Source: Anaeramoeba flamelloides
Taxonomy: Eukaryota; Metamonada; Anaeramoebidae
Assembly (NCBI GenBank): GCA_027625915.1
Contig: JANTQA010000023.1
Coordinates: 14,322,001-14,386,000 of the forward strand
Length of the DNA: 64,000 bases
Reading direction: 5' to 3'
Under the pieces are notes generated by a model. It saw nothing but the letters and a program-made list of their open reading frames with translations. It did not search any database and was not told where the DNA came from. The position numbers and the translations under genes were made by a program. Position 1 is the first letter of the stretch, and each line of letters opens with the position of its first letter. This document shows, piece by piece, positions 22,292 through 31,713 of this stretch.

Positions 22292-25148
22292 AAAATATAT
22301 TAAAAAGTTGTTAATAAATCAATTTTTTTTATATTTAATAATAAAAAAATATTTCAATTAAAATCCTTTATTTTTTTATATAATTATTTTTTCCTTTTTA
22401 TTCAATTTTTATATTTTCTTTATTTAATAAAATAGGTTATGTGTACCTCTCAAAAGAAAAATATTAAAATAAGAAATAAGGATACTAAAAAAATTCCATT
22501 CAAGCTTAAACCGCCACCAAAGCCAACAAATTCCATAAAAAAATAACACACAAACAAAAAAAAATGTTTTCACTCCAAAAATTTTCATCAAAGCCAATAT
22601 GCGTATGTGTGTCTGTGTGTATGGTTTTAATTAATGAATTAATGTTTTTTGTTATAGAAAAAAAAACGTGTTTCGGGGTTTATATGATTGTTTAAATCAT
22701 ATTTTTTAGATGAACTTTTGATCTAATTGTGTTTTATTTATTAAAGAATTTTTTATGTATTAATCATTTGTTTTAATATTTTTTGTTTTTAAACTGTTGT
22801 ATTTGTTTCCTATTTTTTTTTTATTTTGCTTTTTTCTTCTTTTCTTTTTTATTTTTTTGAAAAAAAAAAATTGTTTGAAACTCCAGATTAACTATAAGAA
22901 AATTGAGACTTTGGAATTTCTTTTAAAAATCAATATATTTACTATTAAAACATCTTATTGTAAATAATTTTAATTTTCAAAGAAATAGAGAAATTTTACA
23001 CAAAAAATCCTAATGGAAGCGATCCAATTTTTATTAACATTTCATTTTTTTCAAAAATTTTGTGTTTTTTCATATATTTCTTCAAATAATATCACTCTAA
23101 TCAGAAGTTTATCATTTATCTTATTTCGAAACAATCATGAGTTGTTTGTTTATTTAAAACGTGTGAATTTTTCATTTTTAGGTAGTTTTCTGTGAGTGAA
23201 ATGGAGTTGAGAATAATAAACACCAAAGAGAAGCTGTTGTGTATGTGAAATAAAACCAAAAAATCAATATAATTTCTTAATAAAAATTCAAAAACCTAAA
23301 TTCTTAGTGTTATATTGCTAAAAACAACAAACTTCATTTTGATCTTCAATTGAAGAACAAATAAAATCCCAATAAAAAGCAATAAGATTTTTCTGCAATA
23401 ATTTACACTATTTTAATAGCCTTAAAATAACATATTTTACCTAAATGGCTATCAATAAATTTTATAATTGCAAAAAGGTTAGGTATAAAAAACAAAAAAT
23501 AAAAAAGAATCAAAGTAAAATGAGAAAAATTCTGAAAAAATGTTTTCAATTTTGAAATTTCCAAAATATTTTTTTTCTTAGAATATATCTCCAAATCCTT
23601 TGATATCGTGTAATATAGAGGTGATAACTGTACTTGTTTAATTGGGGAATAGTTTATCTGTAAATTATATTTTTGTATATTTTCAAGACTCAAAATAAGA
23701 GTTGTTTTCTTAGATCCGAAAATATTGTTTTTTTTGTAATAATATGAAAATATTTATTTATTTATTGTAAGAAAGGAGTCAAATCAAAGAAAATTTACTA
23801 AATTAAAAAGAGAAGAAGAAAAATAATTAAAATATTAAGTAAAAAAATATTATATCATTCACATGACCAAATTAAAAATTATCCACGTCCTGAAACATTA
23901 GGAGTAAAACCCCGATAGAATTTTTATCAGTAATAAATAAGATTCCACAAATTATGATTCATAAATTTGTATTTGGCGACTCCGAAAATTGGGGCACTAT
24001 GTACCCGAATTTGTAAAAAATAATATGAAAATAAGTTGAATTTTAATATTATAGAAATTTAGAAAATATGATCTAAATTTCAAATAAAATAATTCCTCCC
24101 TGAAAATAGCTTAAAGTTCTGTTTCTTATTTTATAAGTTTTTTATTTATTTTTGCATTGAAAAATGTGAGAATAATTATTTTACAATTTTTTGTATCATG
24201 AGTGTCTGCATCTGGTGAATTTTTTATCCAAAACATTTCAAATTTTAGGATCAATGAAAAATTAGTTTGATTAGATGAATGAGTACTTCTGGGTTTTCTT
24301 GATAATGTTGAACTGTGGGAAAAAAGGGGCGGGTTTTTGAGTTTTTTTTTATCTCATAGCCAGACTTCCAGTTTTCCAGATATTGGTAAGAATTCTTTGA
24401 AGTTAAGTTTAGGGCATGCTGTTATTTGTGAAATTTAAAATAAAGGGTGGTGTTTTGAGGAATTATAAATTTGTTTTTTTAATTTTTTTTATTTTTTTTA
24501 TTTTTATTACTTTGATTTTTTTATATCAACAAAAAAGAAATAAATTCTTGAAAGTGTTTTTAATTTTGTTATTTTGTTTTTTTTTTGCGGTTATTGAAAA
24601 AAAGTGAAACATGGAAAAAAAGATCAACGGGTTTTCATTATGAACAGTACTGAAAACGAAAAGTAAAATTAATTAATAGAAGAAACCAATTAACTTCAAA
24701 TAATAATCAATTATATCATTTTCAATCTATCCAACAAACCTAATTTAAATCTACTTTTTATATCGAAATTGATTAATGTGGTTAATGATCCTAACAAAAA
24801 TAGTCGATTTTTTGAACAAATTTCTAATAATTGATCAATCAAAGAATAACCCAGACCAAAAGATAGTATTAAAAAACTTGTATTGTGCTGAATACTTCAT
24901 TTTTACTTTATTTGTTTATTTGTTCATTTTTTAATTGATCTTACTTTTCATTTTCAATAATTTTTCACAATTAAAAATGGTGTTTCGCTATTTTTCCACA
25001 ATGGTAATTGTTCTTCTGAAATTTTTATTGTTACTATGAGAATAATGAAAAATTTTTTAATTTTTTTTTAAAAGGATTTTTTCAAGGATTTGAACTGGAG
25101 TAAGCAAATCTAATTTGCAATTTCTATTTGTTGAAAAATAAATGAAAC
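22292..25148. other. Gene-poor region with weak coding-like islands
   Basis: No gene is supported. Weak signals: 23860-23921 (plus) ends an open frame with NYPRPETLGVKPR and a stop; 23960-24015 reads FVFGDSENWGTMYPN and a stop; a 96-codon open frame lies on the minus strand at 23403-23693. None has a clear start, splice sites or recognised family. Homopolymer runs and simple AT sequence fill the rest. Confidence 0.35.
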
Positions 25149-25321
25149 AAAATTTTCATTCAACTTTCAAAAAAAAAAGATTTACAAAGTTTTTTAAAAT
25201 TTCAAATTTTTTAAATCTGTAAAGATTTAACTATTAATTTTCTCATGAGAAATGTTGACTCTATAAATTTATTTTTATTAGTGGGATGTGATTTTTTTTT
25301 GGAAGGCTGAATGAAAATTTT
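25149..25321. mobile_element. 174-bp MITE with AAAATTTTCATTCA termini, copy 2
   Basis: It starts AAAATTTTCATTCAACTTTC and ends GGAAGGCTGAATGAAAATTT. It shares length and the GGGATGTGATTTTTTTT segment with copy 1 at 15146-15319. Confidence 0.65.
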
Positions 25322-25437
25322 GAATTTTTTATTTTGAAATTAATAGTAATTATAACACACTCAAATCTTGGTGTCTGCTGAGTTTAGCTTACCACCTTAA
25401 AGTTATTCTAAGATTTTTTTTTGGTTACCAGTTGCTG

Positions 25438-26031
25438 AAGGACTATCTAAAATAAAGTCATTATTAGTGGTCTGTGGATCAAAACATTGGGGGAATGTCC
25501 TCTTTATCTCTTTAAATACAGAAGAACTATTAAATTTCAATTTTTTAGGAATTTGGAATTTGTATGATCAGATTCTTATTTGTAAGCTTTAACTGAACCC
25601 CCAAACCTAACCCTTGTTGTTATAAGGCAAGAGTTATCTAGTTTTCAATAAAAACCTCTGAAAAAATTGAGTTTTTATGGTATTTGAATTCTAAATGGTA
25701 ACAAAATTTTCACTTGATTTTCAATATTTGTTTTTAATAAAAAGGGTTTTCACAGAAGTATGTTAGATGTAATTTGGGATCTCTTTGAAAAGGGAAATTG
25801 AAAATCGAGTGAAAATTTTTTCCCATTTAGAATTCAAATACCATTATACAAAATGGTTGGGTTTGGGTTATATTTAACAACTTTTAGTAAAAATCTTCTA
25901 CATTAAAACCATGAATTTCTGAAATTTTGAAATCTAATGGTTATTCTGAGATCCCAAGAGACAAAGAGTACATTTCCCCAATGTTTTAAATCGTAGCCCG
26001 CTCGTAATGTCCTTTTTTTTTTTGATATTCC
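25438..26031. mobile_element. About 600-bp fold-back element with long arms and a MITE at its apex
   Basis: The left arm (GGACTATCTAAAATAAAG, AAAACATTGGGGGAATGTCC, CTCTTTATCTCTT, ATTTCAATTTTTTAGGAATT, CCCCCAAACCTAACC) is mirrored by the right arm, read on the minus strand as AAAACATTGGGGAAATGTAC, CTCTTTGTCTCTT, ATTTCAAAATTTCAGAAATT and ACCCAAACCCAACC. The arms are about 230 bp each. The centre is occupied by a complete GGTATTTGAAT palindrome (25679-25842). No coding sequence. Confidence 0.65.
25679..25842. repeat. Palindromic GGTATTTGAAT MITE, well-preserved copy
   Basis: It starts GGTATTTGAATTCTAAATGG and ends with the exact complement-type arm TTTTTCCCATTTAGAATTC then AAATACC. It lies at the exact centre of the fold-back element 25438-26031. 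Its closest relative in the window is 41401-41563. Confidence 0.75.
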
Positions 26032-26637
26032 TTAAAATATTGAGTTTGAAATCACACAAAAGAATTCGACGTATTATTTAGATGAGGTGAAAAAAAAATA
26101 CTCTTAGATCTCTGAAATTACAGAGTTGCATTTGATAGTTTCAATTAAAAGACCCTTTGAAGGATTAATTCTTTTTATTTTTGGATATTAATTTTGAAAA
26201 ATATTTGTGAACTCAGGACAAAAAAAAATAATAATTATTTTGTTCGAAGTAACTTTTTCGAATCATAGTTTGATTACTAAACATAACTTTACTTCTCTGT
26301 GTTAAAAAAATGGGGCGCATTAGTGTTTCCTTAGTTTGTTAAGAAGACCCCTTGAAAATGAAGAAAAAAACAAAAAAAAAAAAAAATTATTCACAAACAA
26401 GCAAAAATCCAAAAAAAAATAATAGGTTTTCTTTTATTGATAAGTTGTGCTGTTTGTCAATTAAATTTTGATAAAATAAGTAACATTTTTAAGTGTACTA
26501 AAATTATTAAATTCTTCTTTTAAAAATAACCAAATTGCCGAGTTGATTGGTTAAACATTAAAAAATAATCAATCAAATTACTGTAAATAGATTTTTTTGA
26601 TTTTTTTTTTGTAAAAAAATTGTTTGGAACTAAATGC
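26032..26637. other. Intergenic region 3' of the NEDD8-like gene
   Basis: AT-rich, with poly-A runs near 26375 and 26410. No gene or repeat was recognised. Confidence 0.4.
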
Positions 26638-27071
26638 TTATCCACGAAGTGCAACAATTAAATGTACAACAGAATTTGGTTGGATTTCAGTGGCTTCAAT
26701 TGATAAGTTGTCTGCAAGTTGTTTTCCAGAAAAGACAATTCTTTGTTGGATAACTGGAATACCAGTTACTTCTTCTGCTTTTTCTTTTAACATTTTGATC
26801 TATTGGGAAAAGTTTTGTAAAAGAAAACAAAAGAAAAAAAAAAAAAAAAAGAAAAAGAAAGAGAAAGGGATCAAAAAAAGAAAAAGAAAAGGATAAGTTT
26901 AACAACAACCAAATTCAATTTTAAACCACGAAGAGCAAATAAACAAAAAAAAAAAATTAGAAAGAAGGAAAAAAATAAAAAAAAAAAAAAAAAAAAAATA
27001 TTTACTGTATCTGATGAATCAACATTGAGGGTGTATTCTCTTCCTGATAATGTTTTAACTTTAATTTTCAT
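26638..27071 (-). CDS. NEDD8/ubiquitin-like protein ending in a single glycine
   Basis: Minus strand, exon 1 27071-27006 and exon 2 26799-26638, joined by a 206-bp GT-AG intron made almost wholly of purine/pyrimidine runs. The 75-residue product aligns without gaps to ubiquitin: VKTL at 5-8, SDT at 20-22, Lys27, Lys29, GIP at 35-37, QQR at 40-42, FSGKQL at 45-50, His68 and ALRG at 72-75. Ala72 is the residue that marks NEDD8 (ubiquitin has Arg), and VKTLSG also resembles NEDD8. The stop follows Gly75 directly, so the Gly75-Gly76 tail that E1 enzymes need is incomplete. NEDD8 is conjugated to cullins. Whether this product can be conjugated is unclear; a missed 3' splice, an assembly error or a non-conjugated UBL are alternatives. 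Confidence 0.85.
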
Positions 27072-28063
27072 TATTAATTGTTTCTATTGGTTAGTAAGGA
27101 AAATAGATAAAAAAGAAAGAGGGATCAATTTAAAAATCATAATAAAAGAAAAAATAAAAAAGAAAAAAAAAAGTAAATCAAAAACAAAAACAAACTTTTT
27201 ATTGGTATTGGGGAAAAATAAAAAATGAATTTTCAAAATCCGTTCAATTATTTAAAGATATTTGTTCAAATGACAAATTATGATAGAGCAATTTACAGTA
27301 TTTCTGAAAATTGAGTCAAACTCTTAATTCAATGCCTAATAAAAATTGATATTTGAACATGTAAATTTTTGGGAAATAATGAAATAACATCATTTTAGTT
27401 TGGTTAGAATTGTGTTTGGTCATTTTTAAAGTGGTTTTGAAGGCAAGAAACTTTATGTAAGAAAACAGAAAATATCTTCATTTACTTTTTGATTGTTTTT
27501 TAATTCATTGGAATCGAGTTCTTCAAAAGAGTTCATGTATATAGCTAAAAACAGAACAATCTAAAACAACAAAATCTGGAAAATTTATTTTTGTGAGCTT
27601 GTCCAAATTTTGATTTACTTGACAAATTAACTTTGAAAAAATTGGTGAAATTGATCAAATGAAAACTTGAACGAGTTAATTCTGACTGTTGATTTGTCAG
27701 AGTTTCACTTTTAGAATTCGAACTTTGATTATTTTGATCCTGGTAAATTCAAATAGGTGCGTTTCACATTTTTTCAAAGTTTTGTTAAAACAGTTGATGA
27801 ACAAAACAAACACCTTCACGAAAGTGTAACTGTTCAAATATCAACTATTTGATGATTTATTTCCAGTAATTTCAAGAAAGTAAAAAAAAATCACAAGAAA
27901 ACAAAAATAAATCCTTTAAGAGAATTATTTTTCGAAAAGTTGAAAAAAAAATTGCAAAAAATAAGGAGGCGATTTTTTTTTTGATTTTTTTGAAAAATAA
28001 TTCTCAAAAAAATAAGGAGTTATTTATTTTTGAAATTTTTTAATTAAAAATTGTTGTTGTGTG
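27072..28063. other. Upstream region of the NEDD8-like gene, nothing else recognised
   Basis: AT-rich non-coding sequence. No RNA gene or shared repeat was found before the MITE at 28064. Confidence 0.4.
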
Positions 28064-28258
28064 CGTCAGTTTCACTTTTAAGGTACAAACTTTCAACGAA
28101 ATTTAAGGCACAAAAAAAATCTCAAATTAAGGTACAAAATTCAATTTCTAGTAAAAATAAATTGTAAAAAAAAAAGTTCAAAGTTTTGTGCCTTAATTTG
28201 AGATTTTGTTGTGCTTTAAATTTCGTTGAAAGTTCGTGCCTTATTGGTGAAATTGACT
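28064..28258. mobile_element. Palindromic Tc1/mariner-type MITE, copy C (decayed)
   Basis: The left arm starts CGTCAGTTTCACTTTTAAGG; the right arm ends GTGAAATTGACTA, with several mismatches. It shares all inner words of copies A and B. It is the most eroded of the five. Confidence 0.7.
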
Positions 28259-28374
28259 ATAAAATTTTCAATCAGTTTCATTTTTAAGATAAAAAACTAA
28301 AAAAAATTGTTTTCAAATTTGAACTGAATCCAAAAAAAATTAGAAATTTTCCATATTTTTGGATGACTCTTGTG

Positions 28375-28610
28375 CTATTCAACCCATAAAGGGTACTCTT
28401 TCTGTCTGAGTTCTGAATATCTTAAGTTGACCAACAAGTAAATGCTTTCTGTCTGGGTCTTGACCATAATAGAGCACCAATTGGTAGTCTGCATTTGGTA
28501 TCGCCAGAGCCTCAGAAATTTAATAACTTTCCCAGGATTCGAACTTGTACCTATTTGAATAAATGTTAAACCGACTGTCAATAAACTAAAAGAAATAATC
28601 ATTCTTTCAA
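28375..28610 (-). repeat. tRNA-like (SINE-head) segment
   Basis: On the minus strand CAGTCGGTTTAAC resembles a tRNA D-arm/A-box. About 35 bases later AGTTCGAATCC matches the B-box core of the T-arm. The following 150 bases (GAGGCTCTGGCGATACC, CAGACAGAAAGC twice) are GC-richer than the surroundings. No acceptor stem forms, so this is not a functional tRNA; a tRNA-derived SINE fragment is the best guess. It lies between MITE copies C and D. Confidence 0.3.
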
Positions 28611-28626
28611 TTTTAATAAATTGATT

Positions 28627-28826
28627 CAGTCGGTTCCACTTTAAAGGCACAAACTTTGAACGAAATTTAAAGTACAAAAAAAAAACTCAAATAAAGGCAC
28701 AAAATTTGAAATTATTTTTTAATTAAAAATTTATTCTACTAGAATTTGAAATTTGTGATTTAATTTGATTTTTTTTTGTACTTTAAATTTCGTTCAAAGT
28801 TTGTGCCTTAAAAGTGGAACTGACTG
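28627..28826. mobile_element. Palindromic Tc1/mariner-type MITE, copy D
   Basis: It starts CAGTCGGTTCCACTTTAAAG and ends GTGGAACTGACTG followed by TA. Both arms share the same variant bases (TTCCAC with GTGGAA), which hints at arm-to-arm homogenisation or a distinct subfamily. Confidence 0.8.
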
Positions 28827-28865
28827 TATGTAAATAGGAATTTAGGTTAAAATGTCTACTTTTTT

Positions 28866-28935
28866 AGAAAAAAAAACCCTCTTGGTCTGAATTGAACTCA
28901 GGACAAGTGGTTGGTGGTGTGACATTTTGCCAATT
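28866..28935 (-). repeat. Second tRNA-like segment
   Basis: On the minus strand AATTGGCAAAATGTC and, about 30 bases on, GAGTTCAATTCAGACC resemble tRNA D-loop and B-box text. A T run follows, which would suit pol III termination. The acceptor stem does not pair. It is a likely tRNA-derived fragment, weakly supported. Confidence 0.25.
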
Positions 28936-29707
28936 CACCGCCCTTAAAAAACATGTTTTTGACAATTTTTTAAAAATAATTATTATAAATAGCTTTGACA
29001 CTTTTCGACATTCAACAGTTTTACTCTGAACTATTTTAGTAAACATTTTTTAGGACTTTGATTTTAGTTGAACATTATTTCCTTGTATGAATGTTAAAAA
29101 TATATTTAATTCAATATTAAGATGAAAATTCGCAATCTGATTAAAGACCAGTAAAAAAATATATGTGAAACGCACATAATAAATGTTTGCAAATTTTTAT
29201 TTCTTTTTTCACTTTGGAAATTTTTTTGATCTTATGTAAGGAGAAAACATTTTCTTTGACTACTGTAGTCAAAATAAAGCGTGCAAAAAAATATAATCAG
29301 TGTTTCAAAATAAAAAGCGTATTTTTTTGTTATAGAAAGCCTATACATTAACCAATCAAAGAAACCAATAATAAACCCGAAAAAAATATGGTATTGGTTT
29401 CTTAAAGTTCTATTATTTAAAAAGAAATTCTAAAAATAAAGGATCAAATTGGAAAATTTATCTCAAAAAAGAGTTAATTTTTTTGAAAATTTTAATAATA
29501 AAAAAAATAAAAAATTTCAAAAAAATTGAGAATATTATGAAAAATTTTGAACTATTTGCATTAATTATTTAAATTTTACTGAAAATAACCAGACCTTTAC
29601 TTTCAAAATTGATTTCTGCTCAGGTATACTATTTGGTAGTAGATTGGATGTTGCCTTGGTACAAGAAGAAAAAAAAGCACGGATAATATTTTGAAACACG
29701 GATTATA

Positions 29708-29903
29708 CAGTCAGTTTCACTTTTAAGACACAAACTTTCAACGAAATTTAAGGTACAAAAAAAATCTCAAATTAAAGCACAAAATTCAGATTCTAGTAAA
29801 ATAATTTGTAAAAATTAAAATTCCAAAAAATGTGCTTTAATTTGAGATTTTTTTGTGCCTTAAATTTCGTAGAAAGTTTGTGTCTTAAAAGTGAAACTGA
29901 CTG
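29708..29903. mobile_element. Palindromic Tc1/mariner-type MITE, copy E
   Basis: It starts CAGTCAGTTTCACTTTTAAG, ends with the complement, and has TA on both sides. Outside it, AATATTTTGAAACACGG at 29682-29700 and CGTGTTTCAAAATATT near 29963-29980 form a further inverted pair, as if this MITE had inserted inside another short inverted-repeat element. Confidence 0.8.
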
Positions 29904-31257
29904 TAGTCGTTGTGCACGCATTATTTTGATCACTGTAAAATATTAAGAAAATTATATAAATTGTCGTGTTTCAAAATATTCTTGTACACAGTAACTGTTT
30001 TAAAAGTAGAGTTTTAAGATTTGATAAAAATAGAAATAGAAAATGTTTTAAATTTTTTTTAATCACACCCGATACCTCTTGAGTTTTTTGTTTTTTTTGA
30101 AAAGCCGAAAGAAGATTTTGTTCAATTGATTTTACAGCCAACAGACTGTCCTGTGGCTCAATCGTTCTTGAGGTTCTTTACCAATTTATTAATAAAACAT
30201 TATTACTAATTTCCGAAATTTAAAAAGGAAAAACTTTTCAACTGAAAACCTTTTTTCATATTTACTCAGGTTGAAATATTTCTTTGATTTTAGGGTTCTT
30301 AGTTTACCCAAAATAACCCAACGTTTGATATACAAAAAGGATCAAACAAACATCATAAAAGATATTGCAAATTACAATCGATTACTTATTGAACTCTATT
30401 TGTCGAAAAAAAGGAAATCAGTGAAAATGTTTTTCAAGATATGATTCAAACTCCCTTATTATGATTTCAATCATGATATTTAATTTCAATAACTAGAAAG
30501 AACATACGGCCTTCATTTGGTACTGAAGAGGGTTAATTAGAACAAATTACACTATCTCTAACTTACATACTCTTATGGATATTTAACATTTTAGTTAATT
30601 CACTTTACGAAATTTTATGAACAAAAAGCGATAAAAAAACCATTGATGACAATGAAAACGTAGAATGTTTTGTAAAAGTGATTTTTCAATCTAGGCCTTT
30701 GAGAATAAAGGAACTTTCAACCAATTCTAATCCCCGAACAAACTAATAAAGTATATACAATTAATTCTCACAAAGAAAGAACTCTTGTAAAGATCTAACA
30801 ATAAGTTATCAAAACTTCACTTTAAACGAAACGCCCATCAGTTTTAAAGTGTTACAAAACCCAACAAGCTATGATCGAGTTTCTGTTTAAAAGGAAAATT
30901 GTTTGAGATAAAACAAGAACTTTGAGAGTTTAACAACAAGGAACGAATCAAAAGAACACTGCCAATTGTTCACAATACTGTGTACTTAAAATCACAATGT
31001 GAATTATTTAAAATTTTTAACGCTAATACGTTAAATTATTTATACATCAAAAACAATTGTATAAAATCTTTTGAAAGGGAATTCCAAAACAATAAACAAT
31101 AATTAAAGAAAATGAAATTGACCTAATGTGTTATTATTTGGTATTATTCCTCACAATCATTTATAATTGTTGAAAAAACTTAATCTCTTTCTTCATTTTT
31201 TTCAAAATTGTTTTTTATAACTTTTTATTATTTTTATTATTTTTCTTATTTCTCTTA
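29904..31257. other. Intergenic region before the small acidic gene
   Basis: No gene is supported. An island at about 30322-30440 (plus) reads QRLIYKKDQTNIIKDIANYN and stays open for about 40 codons but lacks start, splice context or known family. Confidence 0.35.
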
Positions 31258-31713
31258 ATGTGTACAAGGATTGGCAAACTCGTACTTGAAGCAATTGCAG
31301 TCTCTGCAGGCTTATCGTTTCTCAAAAAAAAAGAAATCTTTGAATTTGATGTGAATACGATCGGCAACGAAAAATTCAGACAATATGCAGAAACCTACTT
31401 ACAAATTGGCGATTTTGTTCTTGACAAAACATGCGGCTTTTTAGAAATCGATCTTGGAATTGAAACAAATGAACAACAAAAAGAACGCACAAAAATCAAA
31501 AAACCAAAAAAAGTTAAGAGAGAATATAAAGAAGTACAAGACGAAGATGAAGATGAAGATGAAGAAGAAGAAGAGGAAGAAAAAAATGAAGATGAGGACA
31601 AGGATTACAAAGAGGAAGAAGAAGAAGAAGAGGAAGAAGACAACGAAGAAGAATTGATTTCTAAAGTAGCAGAGAATGATTTTGGTGATCAGAAAAAAAT
31701 TTTAAATAACTAA
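31258..31713 (+). CDS. Small acidic protein with possible mitofissin (DUF1748)-like N-terminus
   Basis: A 151-codon intronless frame begins at ATG after a T-rich leader. Residues 1-65 are non-repetitive: IGKLVLEAIAVSAGLSFLKK, then NEKFRQYAETYLQIGDFVLD. Residues 90-140 are almost pure Glu/Asp, with a Lys-rich patch before. The layout of the head (a GK-L start, an amphipathic or short hydrophobic helix followed by basic residues, then a YL-x2-G-[DE]-x2-[LF]-D block) resembles the DUF1748/Atg44 mitofissin family as I remember it. Members of that family are about 70-90 aa proteins, some acting in the mitochondrial intermembrane space in fission. The acidic tail would be unusual. This assignment is inference from a pattern, not a search result. 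A short acidic nuclear or chaperone-type protein is the alternative. Confidence 0.75.
   Translation: MCTRIGKLVLEAIAVSAGLSFLKKKEIFEFDVNTIGNEKFRQYAETYLQIGDFVLDKTCGFLEIDLGIETNEQQKERTKIKKPKKVKREYKEVQDEDEDEDEEEEEEEKNEDEDKDYKEEEEEEEEEDNEEELISKVAENDFGDQKKILNN

Noticed and set aside
26624-26896. Plus-strand open frame opposite the NEDD8-like exon 2
   Set aside because: It is the antisense shadow of a clearly conserved minus-strand exon and runs into the purine-rich intron.
30140-30200. Possible tRNA 5' half (GTGGCTCAATCGTTCTTGAG)
   Set aside because: A D-arm-like stem forms, but there is no anticodon arm, T-arm or acceptor pairing downstream.
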